Part shown: piece by piece, positions 18,205 through 28,129 of the stretch
Position numbering within the stretch: position 1 is the first letter of the stretch
How the letters are laid out: the number at the start of each line of letters is the position of its first letter
Position numbers and translations under genes: made by a program
The notes under the pieces: model-generated
Seen by the model: the letters and a program-made list of their open reading frames with translations, nothing else
Databases searched by the model: none
What the model was told of the DNA's origin: nothing
Assembly: GCA_964514285.1 (NCBI GenBank)
Contig: CAZEQC010000003.1
Location: 51,799-115,798 of the forward strand
DNA: 64,000 nt
Direction of reading: 5' to 3'
From: SKLM01 sp964514285
GTDB lineage: Bacteria > Chloroflexota > Anaerolineae > B4-G1

Positions 18205-18761
18205 CAGCCAACCCCCCTCTTGAGCCGAAGAATAATCATTCGATACTGCGCCTGTTTCCTGAGCCAGTAGGTACTCTTCTTCTCCCGCTTCAGGGGCTCG
18301 AACCCCGCCTTCTCGTAAAGATGGACCGCAGCCTCGTTAGTATCGACCCGCCGGTTGTCAGTATCGAGACTGACATCCCCCCGACCCGCAATCGCCTTCG
18401 CCAAAAGCTCGCTGCCCACGCCCTGCCCGCGCTGAGATGGGTTGACGTAGAAGAAGGATACGTGCCCCTTCGAGGCTCGACCGGGGGCGTGCTTCTCGAT
18501 GATGCCCTTGGTATACTCGTCAGGCTCCGATTTTATGACGATACCCCCGGCAAACTCCTTGCCCTTCCGGGCAGCCCACACATCACGTCCGCGGACCTTG
18601 GCGTCTGGGAACGCCTGATCAAACTTCTGGGCCTCCTCACCTTTGAGCCGCTCGAGCTTGACCCTCTCGGCCGCCAGCTTGACCGGACCCGGGGGAGCAA
18701 ACTCACCCCCGCTGTCGGCAACCATGGCCTGATTGTATCTCCGCTCAGCCAGCTTCTCCAT
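18204..18761 (-). CDS. GNAT-family N-acetyltransferase
   Basis: This 185-residue protein has motif A of GNAT enzymes at about 101-125: a VSFFYVNPSQRGQGVGSELL strand-loop-helix with the acetyl-CoA pyrophosphate loop QRGQGVG (110-116). Motif B (AAVHLYEKAGFEPL, about 143-156) follows at the right distance. These enzymes transfer acetyl groups from acetyl-CoA to amines. The target is unknown; in a tail cluster it could modify a virion or host protein. It shares its stop with the sigma factor start (TGATG). Confidence 0.7.
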   Translation of the reverse strand: MEKLAERRYNQAMVADSGGEFAPPGPVKLAAERVKLERLKGEEAQKFDQAFPDAKVRGRDVWAARKGKEFAGGIVIKSEPDEYTKGIIEKHAPGRASKGHVSFFYVNPSQRGQGVGSELLAKAIAGRGDVSLDTDNRRVDTNEAAVHLYEKAGFEPLKREKKSTYWLRKQAQYRMIILRLKRGVG

Positions 18762-18788
18762 GGACCTATCCTACCCCGCGCCCATCGC

Positions 18789-21700
18789 TCAACCAAGCTG
18801 TCCGCGCGAGCGGTAGAGCTCGATGACATAGGAGGCGACCTTCTCAGCCCGGACCGAGCGCTTGTCGATTCTGACGAGGTTGTTCTGCCGGTCCTCCCCC
18901 TCTCGGGTCCCGATGCCGAGAATCCTTCGAACCGGCCGAGCCCCCTCCCCCTCATCGGGAGGCAGCAGGTTGCGTAGGTTCGCCCCATTCTCCCCGTGCC
19001 CGAAGGCGCGGCTGTGGAAGCCCTCCCTACCGCTGGTGACCCGGCCCGTCCTGGCATCGATCTCGAGGTCCCTTGTACCCAAGATGTCGATCATGTTGCC
19101 GACCGGCCGCCACACGTAGGCCCGGATGAACTCGTTGATGTCCATGCCTGGTTGGTGGCGGATGGCGCTGTAGGACCTCACCAAGAGGTCGATGGCCCGC
19201 TCGATGCTGATCGCCATCTCGGCGTCCTGCACGGTGAGCCCGTCGTCTCGGATCGGGTCTTGGGCGGACTGAGAACGGGCCTCAGCGTCCGCGCTCTGGT
19301 CGGCCGCGTCCGAAGTCGGGGTCGACTCCGTGTAGCCCGTAGCGATCACCGACTGGTCCGTGATGGACCCGGTTCCGAAGAACTGGTTGTAGGTCCCACC
19401 GATGCGGTCGTTGCGCCAGACATCGCTCATCCAAGGCGGCCGCATGAAGTCCTCGATGGGAACATCGACCTCGACGGTGTCCCCCTCGAGCTGCTCCGTA
19501 ACGCGGTAGGCCACGAAGGTGACCTCCGTCGTCTCGTTCCCCACCAGCGTCACGACCTCGGGCCCGTAGGCCTCCGCACGCTGGGTGAGCCCGACAGGGA
19601 CCTCGGTGTCCGTCCGGCGGGGACCACCACTCCGGAACGTGCCGAAGAGCAGGAAGCTGCCACTCTGCTGCTGAAGACGCTCGACCTCAGTGATCACCCC
19701 GTAGTTCGGACCCAGCTGGCCCACCTGCGGAGGATCCCCGCTGGGAGCAGCCACGGTGAGGCTGTCGGTGTTGTCGCCGTCCCTCCGGCGTCGAACGGTG
19801 AAGCGGTTGGCCCCGAGGAGCTCGTCGTTGTCCCGATGCGTCCTCGCCGTCGAGAACTGGTAGGACGTCTGGGCCGCCTGCTGGTTGAGGCTGTGGTTGA
19901 GTGACATGATCATCCCGACGAACTGCGTCGGGACAGTCTGGCGTAGGATGGCCCATGCGTTGAGCGGGCCCCAGTCCTCTCCGGGGGTGACCGTGCCGTC
20001 GGCACCCCGGGTCAGCCCAGGGTAGTGTTGATCGAATGCCTCGTCGAGGAAGCGGACACCTCGCATACCCGAGAGCTGGACCTGCTCCTCTGTCATGGGT
20101 GCGTCGATGAGCAGCGCCGGGAATCCGCACACAGCCCAGGGGTTGAACTTCCCCGACGCGCTCATGGACCGAGAAGCCCAGCGATTCTTGAAGAACTGGA
20201 AGTTGGCCGCCCGGCTCACGTAGGGCACCCTCGCGCCCCGGTAGCTCACCTGCCGAGTCCTCGAGGCCACCATGTTGACCTCGCTCATCCGCTCGAAGAC
20301 AGGCACTACCCCTGTGTAGAGCTCGTGGTCCATCAGACGGCGGGCGTAGGCGGCTCGCCGAAGGGTGGCGTTGGCGGCATCGTCTGAGCGACGGCGGGAC
20401 TGCCGGGCTCTCGCACCAAGAACCTCGACGTCTGGGGCGTAGTAGACGCTGTTCAGCAGAGCGTCCGGCCCGAAGATCTCGTCGGTGACCGTCAACCGCA
20501 TCCGGGTGACCTCTCGCAGGAACTGCCGAGAGAACTGGACCTGGCTGTAGAGCTCGGGGAAGAGCACGTTGCACCGGGGCGGGGCGCACATGAAGATGTC
20601 AGGCCGGATAATCTGGCTGTTGAGTCTCGCCGACTCGACGACGGTCTCTGTCGTCTCGGTCGTCCTCCGCACGCTCCTGGTGCTCGAGCCTGCCGCCAGG
20701 GTCGACAGAGCCGAGCGGAGCCGCTGACGAGCTGTGCTCAGCCGAGACGACCCAGCGTGGTCGAACCAGTAGCGATAGTTGGCCTCATGGACCGTCTCCC
20801 TCTCGAGGCTCTCGATCGTCGTCCAGGACTGCTCCTGGGTTCGGAGCGTGGTCGCCAGCGCCCGAACGGCCACACCAGCGGCGTGCAAGTCGCTGTGGAC
20901 GCTCTGAAGACCGTACCGACTCATGAAGGGACAAACGCTGTCCTTGGTGGTCCTGATGCGATTGGCGAGCTGGTCGAGCGGACCGGACACCCGACCCGGG
21001 CTCGGGTACTGCGTGGTAACGGCGTAGCGGTTCAACGACCTCCGGTGAGTGTCGATCTCATCGAACAGCCTGGGCCCATCCGCCGTGTCCATGAATCGCC
21101 GGGTGACCTCGATGGATGATGTCTGGCGCCTTGTGCGCTCGAACTCCTCCGGGCTGACGTACATGGCGATGGGGTTCGGGATCGTGTTGTGGAAGATGAA
21201 CCTGTTGAGGAGGTTCAAGATTTCCCGGAAGCTGGCGATCTTCCCGAGCCGCCCGCCCGAGCTCCTGGTCCAGCGGTTGAAGGCCCGACGTGGGAAGAGC
21301 CGCTGACTCGAAGTGTCGTACTCCGACGCCGCCAGCATGTCGATGAGGTGGAAGCGGAGCTCAGCCATCGTGAAGAAGTCGTTGACCCCGCGGAACCCCC
21401 TCGAGGTGTTGTAGACCCCTCCGACCCTCTCGAGCAGGTGGACCACCCCGGACAACAGCCCCGTGAGCTCGGGCCGGGCTCGCGAACGCCGATTGACCAC
21501 ATCGACGATGGTGCTGGTGGCGCTCTGGAAGAAAGTGTCGAAGAGAGTTGTGCCCGCCCCGATGAATTGGGCTGTGCCGTTGCCCGTGAGCGATGACACG
21601 TTGACCTGGTACTGGTAGCAGGTGTCCCAGTAGACGGACAGGTCCATGCAAGTGAGGATGATCGAACGCTGTCCGTGGCTCTTGACGAACTGGTAGCCGA

Positions 21701-22298
21701 TCACCTCTCCGATGAAGAAGACCTTCCAGCGCTGGTCCTCGATGGAGGGCTCATCGCCGGTCGAGTGCTCGGCGTCCTCTCCCTGGTGCTGCTCTGAGCG
21801 GACGGCGCCGGCAGCCGTAGCCCCCTCAGCAACAGGAAGGTCACCCTCGGGCTGCTCGGCCCGAAGCTCTTCGGGGAGCTCACGGAGCAGGGACCGCCGT
21901 AGCTCGTTGGGGAGCTCCCGCAAGACGGAGCCCCTGAGCTCCTCTGGCATCTCCCGGAGCAGCTGCATACGGCGAGCCGCCGATGGGGCACGGACGACCT
22001 GGCGAGCGGAGTCACTCAGCGGCTCCTCCGTCTCGGCCTCGGCGACCTCGTCCGATGTCCCAACCTGATCAGCCGAGCTCACCGACACGCTCGAGGCGTC
22101 CGACGGACCATCGTAGAAGTCCCGGAAGAACAGGTGGACCACCGTCCGGGGAAGGAGCTCGTGGGCCTTATCTGTAGCCGGGATCTGAATCTGGCACTGC
22201 GCGGGGGCGTCTGGCTGGACCTGGAGATTGGCCGAGATGACCGGCACCTCGATCCCCTCGAGGAACAGCCGGAGCCGAAGGTGTTGCCCGACAGCCAT
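18789..22298 (-). CDS. Large baseplate hub-like/tail structural protein
   Basis: This 1169-residue protein starts with a beta domain (1-60) and, after a linker, a segment WKVFFIGEVIGYQF then ILTCMDLSVYWDTCYQY (about 190-230). That pattern resembles the hub fold of gp27/gpD-type proteins, in which strands frame a central channel. An acidic, repetitive linker (about 65-185) includes three tandem 12-residue units. The long remainder is mixed helix and strand. Size and neighbours (tape measure and tail initiator genes upstream) suggest the central hub. The assignment is inference. Confidence 0.5.
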   Translation of the reverse strand: MAVGQHLRLRLFLEGIEVPVISANLQVQPDAPAQCQIQIPATDKAHELLPRTVVHLFFRDFYDGPSDASSVSVSSADQVGTSDEVAEAETEEPLSDSARQVVRAPSAARRMQLLREMPEELRGSVLRELPNELRRSLLRELPEELRAEQPEGDLPVAEGATAAGAVRSEQHQGEDAEHSTGDEPSIEDQRWKVFFIGEVIGYQFVKSHGQRSIILTCMDLSVYWDTCYQYQVNVSSLTGNGTAQFIGAGTTLFDTFFQSATSTIVDVVNRRSRARPELTGLLSGVVHLLERVGGVYNTSRGFRGVNDFFTMAELRFHLIDMLAASEYDTSSQRLFPRRAFNRWTRSSGGRLGKIASFREILNLLNRFIFHNTIPNPIAMYVSPEEFERTRRQTSSIEVTRRFMDTADGPRLFDEIDTHRRSLNRYAVTTQYPSPGRVSGPLDQLANRIRTTKDSVCPFMSRYGLQSVHSDLHAAGVAVRALATTLRTQEQSWTTIESLERETVHEANYRYWFDHAGSSRLSTARQRLRSALSTLAAGSSTRSVRRTTETTETVVESARLNSQIIRPDIFMCAPPRCNVLFPELYSQVQFSRQFLREVTRMRLTVTDEIFGPDALLNSVYYAPDVEVLGARARQSRRRSDDAANATLRRAAYARRLMDHELYTGVVPVFERMSEVNMVASRTRQVSYRGARVPYVSRAANFQFFKNRWASRSMSASGKFNPWAVCGFPALLIDAPMTEEQVQLSGMRGVRFLDEAFDQHYPGLTRGADGTVTPGEDWGPLNAWAILRQTVPTQFVGMIMSLNHSLNQQAAQTSYQFSTARTHRDNDELLGANRFTVRRRRDGDNTDSLTVAAPSGDPPQVGQLGPNYGVITEVERLQQQSGSFLLFGTFRSGGPRRTDTEVPVGLTQRAEAYGPEVVTLVGNETTEVTFVAYRVTEQLEGDTVEVDVPIEDFMRPPWMSDVWRNDRIGGTYNQFFGTGSITDQSVIATGYTESTPTSDAADQSADAEARSQSAQDPIRDDGLTVQDAEMAISIERAIDLLVRSYSAIRHQPGMDINEFIRAYVWRPVGNMIDILGTRDLEIDARTGRVTSGREGFHSRAFGHGENGANLRNLLPPDEGEGARPVRRILGIGTREGEDRQNNLVRIDKRSVRAEKVASYVIELYRSRGQLG
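21858..21962 (-). repeat. Three tandem 12-residue repeats in the hub-like protein
   Basis: Residues about 113-147 of the hub-like protein repeat LLREMPEELRGS, VLRELPNELRRS and LLRELPEELRAE. Each unit has Leu-Arg-Glu-(Met/Leu)-Pro-(Glu/Asn)-Glu-Leu-Arg. At DNA level the units are similar but not identical. The unit count may vary between relatives. Confidence 0.7.
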
Positions 22299-23642
22299 CT
22301 ACAGCAGCTCCGCCGGGTCCGTCATCATCCCGAAGGGGACATCGCGGGCGAAGATGGGCGGTCGAGCGGGCCCGCCGCTACCGATGGCCAGCCCGGACGC
22401 ACGGCGCCCCTGAGAGCGATACCCACCCCTCTCCTTGATCTCTGCCTGCGCCCGCCCCGCACGCCCCATCAGGTCCCAGAACTTCTTGGTCTCGACCGGG
22501 TTCGGCAGGTCGTAGATCTGTGGTGGGGAGAAGGCTGCGATGGTGGTCCCCACCGACAGCATGGCGCTCAGGCCCAGGTCGATGTTCCGATCGGCCTTGA
22601 GCCACGTCTCCGCCATCGAAAGAGGCGATGCGAGCTCTTGTGGAGATGGAGCCGGGTCGAGCCCCTCGAGGAACTCGTCTCTGTTGTTGGTGAACTGCGA
22701 GCGGATGGGCTCCGACCTCGGGTTGGACACCGCCGGCTGACCAGACGGCAGATAGCTTCGGACAGTGTCCTTCACCAGCTCAGCCGTCTGGAGCGCCTGG
22801 ATGGCCCTGGTCATGAAGCCCGCCACAGATGGATCCGAGACGGTGATGATGGTGTCTCGGATCTGCGTGCTGATCATCGCAGCGTGGCCGAGGTAGGCGA
22901 ACCGATTCGCTTGGAGAACAGCCTCGGTGCTGAGCTCCTTCTGGAGGTTGCGGTTCTGCTGCCAGAGCTGGATGGCCCTCGAGTAGCTGTCCATCGAGGT
23001 GTAGCCGACCTCCCCGATGGGGGAGGGGAAGTTGGGGTCTCCGAGCAACGACAGATCGGTGTAGCCCGTGACGAACATCTGGAAGTTGAAAGGGATGACG
23101 TTGGGCTGGTTCGCGTTCTCGCTGGCGCTGGCCCCAACCATGTACCCCTCGACGATCACGTCGTCGTAGATGAGGTAGAGCCGCGCGCCCATCTCGACGA
23201 GACGCGTGCCCCGGAAGTACCGCTCGTAGTTCGCCCAGAACTCCGCCCGCCAGTTGAAGTCGGACGTGTTGAGGAGCAAACCGCTGACGCGAAGCATCCT
23301 CGGAGCCTCACCGAAGAAGAAGATGTAGCTCTCGCCGAAGGTGTCGACGATCTGCTGCTTCTCGTGGCGCTCCTCCTGCACCTGCTGCACCAGGAAGTTG
23401 GTGTAGTAGGTGGTGTAGTTCATCCCGTCGCGCTCGACATGGGTCTCGCCGGCGGCATCAATGACAGGCATGAACTGCCCATCGGCGCCCATGACCCGGA
23501 TCATCGCGTAGGTGTTCTCCTTGATCTGGATGCCGCGCAGAGGCCGACGGACTGGCTGCTCGTGGCGGGCGTAGAGCTGGTGCACCATGTCCTGGCGCTC
23601 CCGCTCGAACGGCTCTGTCTGTGCCTCGATGAAAACGGACAT
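22299..23642 (-). CDS. Tail/baseplate virion protein
   Basis: This 447-residue protein has a central beta domain (about 100-205) with FGEAPRMLRVSGLLLNTSDFNW and then IPFNFQMFVTGYTDLS, and a helical C-terminal half (about 215-447). That fold pattern is common in baseplate and tail-terminator proteins that bind the hub. It abuts the hub-like gene without a gap. A precise family is not recognised. Confidence 0.5.
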   Translation of the reverse strand: MSVFIEAQTEPFERERQDMVHQLYARHEQPVRRPLRGIQIKENTYAMIRVMGADGQFMPVIDAAGETHVERDGMNYTTYYTNFLVQQVQEERHEKQQIVDTFGESYIFFFGEAPRMLRVSGLLLNTSDFNWRAEFWANYERYFRGTRLVEMGARLYLIYDDVIVEGYMVGASASENANQPNVIPFNFQMFVTGYTDLSLLGDPNFPSPIGEVGYTSMDSYSRAIQLWQQNRNLQKELSTEAVLQANRFAYLGHAAMISTQIRDTIITVSDPSVAGFMTRAIQALQTAELVKDTVRSYLPSGQPAVSNPRSEPIRSQFTNNRDEFLEGLDPAPSPQELASPLSMAETWLKADRNIDLGLSAMLSVGTTIAAFSPPQIYDLPNPVETKKFWDLMGRAGRAQAEIKERGGYRSQGRRASGLAIGSGGPARPPIFARDVPFGMMTDPAELL

Positions 23643-23648
23643 GTTCCC

Positions 23649-23933
23649 TCAGATCGTCATGCTCGTCTTGATGAGCGCGTCCTTGATGTCCTTGTCCACG
23701 GGCGGCACCGGAAACCGTGTGCTGCCCCCGCCCATCATGTAGGGGTAGGCCGCGGCCCGCACCATGTTGAGAAACGGATCCTCGGGCACGACGGTGTCCC
23801 GGACTATGATGGTGACGCGCTGGCCACCGACCGTCGTCCTGATTCTCTTCTCGCGCCGACCGATGCCGATGTCCTCGTTCGGGACCTCGCGTTGGTAGAC
23901 CCTGCCGATTCCGTCGCCTACTACCGTCGCCAT
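23649..23933 (-). CDS. Small virion protein
   Basis: This 94-residue beta protein (IRTTVGGQRVTIIVRDTVV) with a Gly-rich loop (MMGGGSTR) sits between tape measure and tail genes. It could be a small tail adaptor. No family recognised. Confidence 0.5.
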   Translation of the reverse strand: MATVVGDGIGRVYQREVPNEDIGIGRREKRIRTTVGGQRVTIIVRDTVVPEDPFLNMVRAAAYPYMMGGGSTRFPVPPVDKDIKDALIKTSMTI

Positions 23934-23935
23934 GA

Positions 23936-26900
23936 TCAGCCTCCCGTCTCGCCCTTCTTACCCTTGCCGCCGCCTTTGATATCAAGCTTGTTGATCGCGT
24001 CTACGAGCTCCTGGTTCCTCGAATTCAGGGCGATGGTCTTGGTGAGCTTGACCATGTTGGCCAAGTGGTCGACCTGCTTCTGGGCCAGAGTCGGTAGGTC
24101 CTCCATCGACTTGGCGCCGCCGCCCTCCCGCTCCCGCTGCTCTTGGCGCTGAGCAGCATCGACACCGCGCTGGAGGAACTCTTTCGTATCGAACGTGCCG
24201 CCGCTCTTGATATCGGTGACCAGCCCCTCGAGGTGACTCTCGAGCTGCTTGGTGGTCACGCCCTCGGCTAGCTCGAGCTGGCCGCCGGAGGTCTTGCGCA
24301 GCTGCTCCATGATCTCTTTGGCGCCGACCTCGCCCTTCTGGATCTTCCGCATCCAGCGGCGCTGCTCTCGTTTGCTGCCCAACGCCTCGATGCCGCCGGC
24401 CACACCAAGCGACCCCTTCAACGCTGCGTTGATGCGCCGACGCTCCGAACCCCCACCCGACAGCACGGATCCGCCCTCGGAGCGCTCTGCTGTGCGGACG
24501 TAGTCCCTCACCCGTCGAATGGCTCCGGTCTGGTAGACGGCAGAGGGGTCGTCTCCGAGCGAGGCCAGGAGATCGGAGCCGGCCTCGGTGTGAGCGTGTT
24601 TCGCCAGGAAGTCATGCTCCATCTTCTCGAGCTCAGGACCCGAGACGCCGCCCTTCTCCCCCAACGTCGTTCGGGCAGAAACGAGCTTGCGGAACTCCTC
24701 GAGCACACCCTTCTCGACGTTATCCTCCAGACGCTTCTTCGTCCCGCGCTGGCCCATGTAGTCCTTGAGCTTCTGGGCCTGCTTCTGCCGCACCTCGGTC
24801 GTGATACGCCACGCCCGGGCCTCAGCAACCTCGAGCTTTCCAGCGAGCGCCTCTTGGGTCCCTTCGGGGTCCTCCTCAGCCGCCCTGGCGACCGCCGCGG
24901 CGGTTCTCTTGGCCTGATCGCTGACGTTGATACCTAGTGCGTCCTCTGACGCCCCAGCACCCACTCGGGTAAGAGTCTCGACCGCATCCGCCCTGCTGGA
25001 TTCTGACGCCTCAGGATTGGATAGGACCTCGAGGGAGCGAGCCAGCTTCTCGTTACCCTCAGCAATGGTGTAGAGCCCGCCGACGTCGATACTATTTTTG
25101 AGCACCTTCTGCCTGTACTTGGGATCCCCACCCATCGACTCATAGCTGTAGTTCGAGATCCCGTACTCCGTGGCCTTCGCCTGAAAGAACTTTCCGGCCT
25201 CCCGAACCGCCGCCTTGTCCGCCTCCTCGAGGGCCTTGAGGTCTCCCGCCAGCGATCGAACTCTGGAGCTCGGCCCACCGTAGTCGTCAAGCTCGTAGTC
25301 CGATCCGCGCAGCTTCCTCGAACCCTCCTGCAACAGGGCGATCTTCTCGTGCCGGCTCTTGCCCGCCGACATCCTCTTGAAAACAGGATCGTGCTGCTCG
25401 AGGTAGTCGATCCTCGTCTGGATGGCTTGAAAGTTGTCTGCGCCCGAAACCTGCCCACTGAAGAAGCCGGCCTCGGTGAGCCCGACGTCCTTTCCAGCCC
25501 GGCCTCCTTGTGTGACTGTCGAGAGGATGCTGGATTCGAGTTCGGAGCGTTGCGTGTCGGTGAGGTTGAGGCTCTCCTGCGCCCTGGCGAACCTGTCGGC
25601 GTCACGCTCCAGGTAGCCCAGCTTCTCCATCTCGCTGGCCCCGGAGTGGGTCCAGGCGCTGTCGGCCCCAACAGCCCGCAGCCGGTCGTCGAGGCTCTCT
25701 CCGCGCATGCCGAGGGCTCGGCCCACGCCTCCCAAGAAACCGCCGCCGGTAGAGATGTCGCCGCCGTACTTACTCCTGGCCGCGCTCATGATGTCGGCGC
25801 CGGTCTTGCCGCGCGCCTGGAGCAGCCCGCCCTTGCCGGTGGACCGCAGCTCGACCTGAGCTTCCCGGGCCCGCTTGGACATGTGGAGACTGACCCGGCC
25901 CTCCATCTGCCCGACGATGTCATCGATGGCCTTGTCGATGTCGCCCGTGATGTCGTCGCCGACCTGCCGAAGCGGGGCCGAAACATTCTGGTCCCACGCC
26001 TGGTTCATGCGCCGGCGGAAGCCCTGGAAGCCTGAGACCTCCCGTGCGCGGGACCGCCCCTCCATCTCGAGCTGCTGGGCGAAGCGGGCCTTCCGCTCCT
26101 GAAGGATCTCGGGCATCTTGCGGAACTGCTTGATGGCGAGCTCGACCTCGGACTGGCTGCGGCCGCTGTAGCGTTGGAGCCACCGCTGCATGATCGGGTC
26201 CTCGAGCTCGATGCCCTTCTTCCGAGCGAAGTGCTCGCCGACGACGCCGAGCATGAGGTCGCCGCCCCCGGAAGCCATGAGCTGGCCACCGAGCCTGTCC
26301 TCGTTCAGGAAGAACTCGCTCCTCCGCCCGCCCGTCTGTGCGATGTTCCGGCGGCCCGCGGCCCGAAGCTGCCCGATGGAGATGTCGCCAGAGAGCGCCT
26401 TGTTCATCATCGCTTCGTCGATGCCGCCCTCTTGGTCCCAGAGCCCCGCGAGCATGACCCGGCCGGGGCCGCGCTTCAGCCACCGCCTGTTGGTCTGCAT
26501 CATCCGAGCGGCGTAGGCCTGCGCGCCCTCGGCGCCCGTAAGCCCTCCCGTGGCCTCAGCGATGTCCTGGTCGCTGATGAAGCCCATCTGCATGCCCATG
26601 GCGACGTTGGACGCCATCTCCTTCATGGCGTCGGAGCCCGTGCGGCCGAGCATCCCCATGGACCGGCCCATCTGGGTACCCATTTGGCCTATCTGATTCA
26701 TCTGGTCGACGGACATGCCGGTCGCCCCGGCGCTCATCCTGGTCCGCATCAGCGATCGGTTGATGTCCTGCCCGCTGAAGAACCCCTGGTTGCGCTGCTG
26801 CTCCATGAAGCCGGCGGCCTCATCGAGCGAGGTGTGCATCGTCTTGGCGATCTCCTTCAGCGTGTTGACCGTGGTCTTGAACTTCTCGCGGAACTCGGCA

Positions 26901-27661
26901 GCGCTCTGGACGCCGCGGTAGAGCCCCATCTGGCTGGTCTTGTCGAGGGTGCGGGTGAGCTCGTCGAAGCTCGTGAACATGTCGTCGGCCGCCATGCCCC
27001 GCATCATCGAGGACATCTGGCCCATCTCCTGAGAGGAGAAGCCCATGCCGCCTCGGCCGCCACCGACACCCATCATCCCGCCGAAGCGCTGCCGCATGAC
27101 ACGACTGACATCCTGGCGCTCTCGGAAGCCCTGGTACATCTCGTTGCCGGCGTAGGCCCCACCAGCCAAGACTCCAGCCCCCAGCATGGCCGGTATGCCT
27201 CCTGCGGCGAGGACGGCCCCACCGAAGGGCAGAGAGCCCAAAGCGGCCATGCCGCCTCCGAACCCAGCCCCAGTGAGCATACCGCCTACGCCGAACCCCA
27301 GGGTCGCCATGCCAGCAGCCCCAGTGACGGCCTGTGCAGCCCCAGAGATGCCAGACATCATCCCAGAGCCGGCCCCGATGAGACCACCAGCCATCTGCTC
27401 GGCAAAGCCCTGTTGAACGTACTGGCCCGGCATCTGATACGGGATGGCGGACATCATGCTCATCATCCCGCCGGTCGGGGGGACGGCGCCGTAGCCAGCC
27501 TGCGCTCCGGGAGGGGGAGGAGGGCCCGGAAGCGGACCCCCGCCGTACCCGCCGAACATCCCACCAGGGGGAGTGATTTGCGCAGCGTAGTTCGCCTGAT
27601 TGCCGAACATGGCCTGCTGCTGCATGGCCATGGCGCTGATCTGGTGGGACGACATCACCAT
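23936..27661 (-). CDS. Tape measure protein
   Basis: This 1241-residue protein is the longest in the window. A Gln/Met/Gly/Pro-rich start (1-90) is followed by hydrophobic Gly/Ala-rich segments (about 95-175) that could insert in a membrane, then long charged helices to the end. These are the marks of tape measure proteins, which set tail length and help eject DNA. The common rule of about 0.15 nm per residue would give a tail near 185 nm. The start at 27661 has GTAGGAG eight bases upstream. It is followed by hub and baseplate genes. Confidence 0.75.
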   Translation of the reverse strand: MVMSSHQISAMAMQQQAMFGNQANYAAQITPPGGMFGGYGGGPLPGPPPPPGAQAGYGAVPPTGGMMSMMSAIPYQMPGQYVQQGFAEQMAGGLIGAGSGMMSGISGAAQAVTGAAGMATLGFGVGGMLTGAGFGGGMAALGSLPFGGAVLAAGGIPAMLGAGVLAGGAYAGNEMYQGFRERQDVSRVMRQRFGGMMGVGGGRGGMGFSSQEMGQMSSMMRGMAADDMFTSFDELTRTLDKTSQMGLYRGVQSAAEFREKFKTTVNTLKEIAKTMHTSLDEAAGFMEQQRNQGFFSGQDINRSLMRTRMSAGATGMSVDQMNQIGQMGTQMGRSMGMLGRTGSDAMKEMASNVAMGMQMGFISDQDIAEATGGLTGAEGAQAYAARMMQTNRRWLKRGPGRVMLAGLWDQEGGIDEAMMNKALSGDISIGQLRAAGRRNIAQTGGRRSEFFLNEDRLGGQLMASGGGDLMLGVVGEHFARKKGIELEDPIMQRWLQRYSGRSQSEVELAIKQFRKMPEILQERKARFAQQLEMEGRSRAREVSGFQGFRRRMNQAWDQNVSAPLRQVGDDITGDIDKAIDDIVGQMEGRVSLHMSKRAREAQVELRSTGKGGLLQARGKTGADIMSAARSKYGGDISTGGGFLGGVGRALGMRGESLDDRLRAVGADSAWTHSGASEMEKLGYLERDADRFARAQESLNLTDTQRSELESSILSTVTQGGRAGKDVGLTEAGFFSGQVSGADNFQAIQTRIDYLEQHDPVFKRMSAGKSRHEKIALLQEGSRKLRGSDYELDDYGGPSSRVRSLAGDLKALEEADKAAVREAGKFFQAKATEYGISNYSYESMGGDPKYRQKVLKNSIDVGGLYTIAEGNEKLARSLEVLSNPEASESSRADAVETLTRVGAGASEDALGINVSDQAKRTAAAVARAAEEDPEGTQEALAGKLEVAEARAWRITTEVRQKQAQKLKDYMGQRGTKKRLEDNVEKGVLEEFRKLVSARTTLGEKGGVSGPELEKMEHDFLAKHAHTEAGSDLLASLGDDPSAVYQTGAIRRVRDYVRTAERSEGGSVLSGGGSERRRINAALKGSLGVAGGIEALGSKREQRRWMRKIQKGEVGAKEIMEQLRKTSGGQLELAEGVTTKQLESHLEGLVTDIKSGGTFDTKEFLQRGVDAAQRQEQREREGGGAKSMEDLPTLAQKQVDHLANMVKLTKTIALNSRNQELVDAINKLDIKGGGKGKKGETGG

Positions 27662-27697
27662 GGGGCGATCTCCTACGGGTCAGAGTACCACAGGGAC

Positions 27698-27725
27698 GAA
27701 AAAACGACGTCGTTCTGGGCATAAG
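27698..27725 (+). promoter_or_regulatory. Phage promoter-like element, plus-strand islet
   Basis: An A-rich -35 box (GACGAAAAAA) is followed 16 bases later by GGGCATAAG at 27717-27725. The spacer contains the 12-base perfect palindrome AACGACGTCGTT (27703-27714), a possible operator that would cover both this promoter and the leader of the tape measure gene on the other strand. This copy has no leader stem-loop. The islet gene starts 25 bases downstream. Confidence 0.55.
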
Positions 27726-27750
27726 AGCAATAGAGAAAGGAGGAAGTTAC

Positions 27751-28089
27751 ATGCTCGAGGCTCTGTTCATCCTCGGGGGCGGAAGCCTCGTCCTCGGAGT
27801 TGTCGGGGCCCTTAGGGGCCTCGACAGCGGAATCCAGAGGACCGAGGCGGCCGTAGTCAACTACGGTCGCCAGGTCGAAGCCCGCACCAGGACCGTGGTC
27901 ACGGTAGAAATGCAGAAGGAGGGAGACAGGCGCGTGAAACGCGCCGTGAAGAAAACGAGCGACAAGTGGGCTCGAGCCACCAAGCGCTTGCAGGACGAGC
28001 ACGAGCTCGACATCACCAAGACCGCAGAGAGCTCCGCCAAGGACACCGTTCAGCAGCTCATCAGCGCCGGCTGGCGCCCCTCCAGATAG
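27751..28089 (+). CDS. Small membrane-anchored protein on plus-strand islet
   Basis: This 112-residue protein has a perfect GGAGG site six bases before the ATG. Residues 1-22 are hydrophobic (ALFILGGGSLVLGVVGALRG), a membrane anchor or uncleaved signal. The rest is a charged helix. It is the only gene on this strand within the left 35 kb, has its own promoter and terminator, and so is expressed apart from the tail genes. Function unknown; a superinfection or membrane role would fit. Confidence 0.6.
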   Translation: MLEALFILGGGSLVLGVVGALRGLDSGIQRTEAAVVNYGRQVEARTRTVVTVEMQKEGDRRVKRAVKKTSDKWARATKRLQDEHELDITKTAESSAKDTVQQLISAGWRPSR

Positions 28090-28129
28090 CCGGGTCTTCC
28101 CCACCTCCGGCTCCTTCCTTAGCTGGTCA
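28088..28129 (+). terminator. Intrinsic terminator of the islet gene
   Basis: The stem AGCCGG (28088-28093) and CCGGCT (28107-28112) begins at the stop codon and is followed by CCTTCC and TTAGCTGGTCA. The U-tract is poor, but the same TTAGCTG tail follows other terminators in this genome. Confidence 0.5.

Noticed and set aside
22134..24152. 672-residue plus-strand open frame opposite the hub and tail genes
   Set aside because: It is antisense to strongly supported minus-strand genes, has His/Arg/Leu-rich low-quality sequence and no ribosome site. Long stop-free antisense frames are common in GC-rich DNA.
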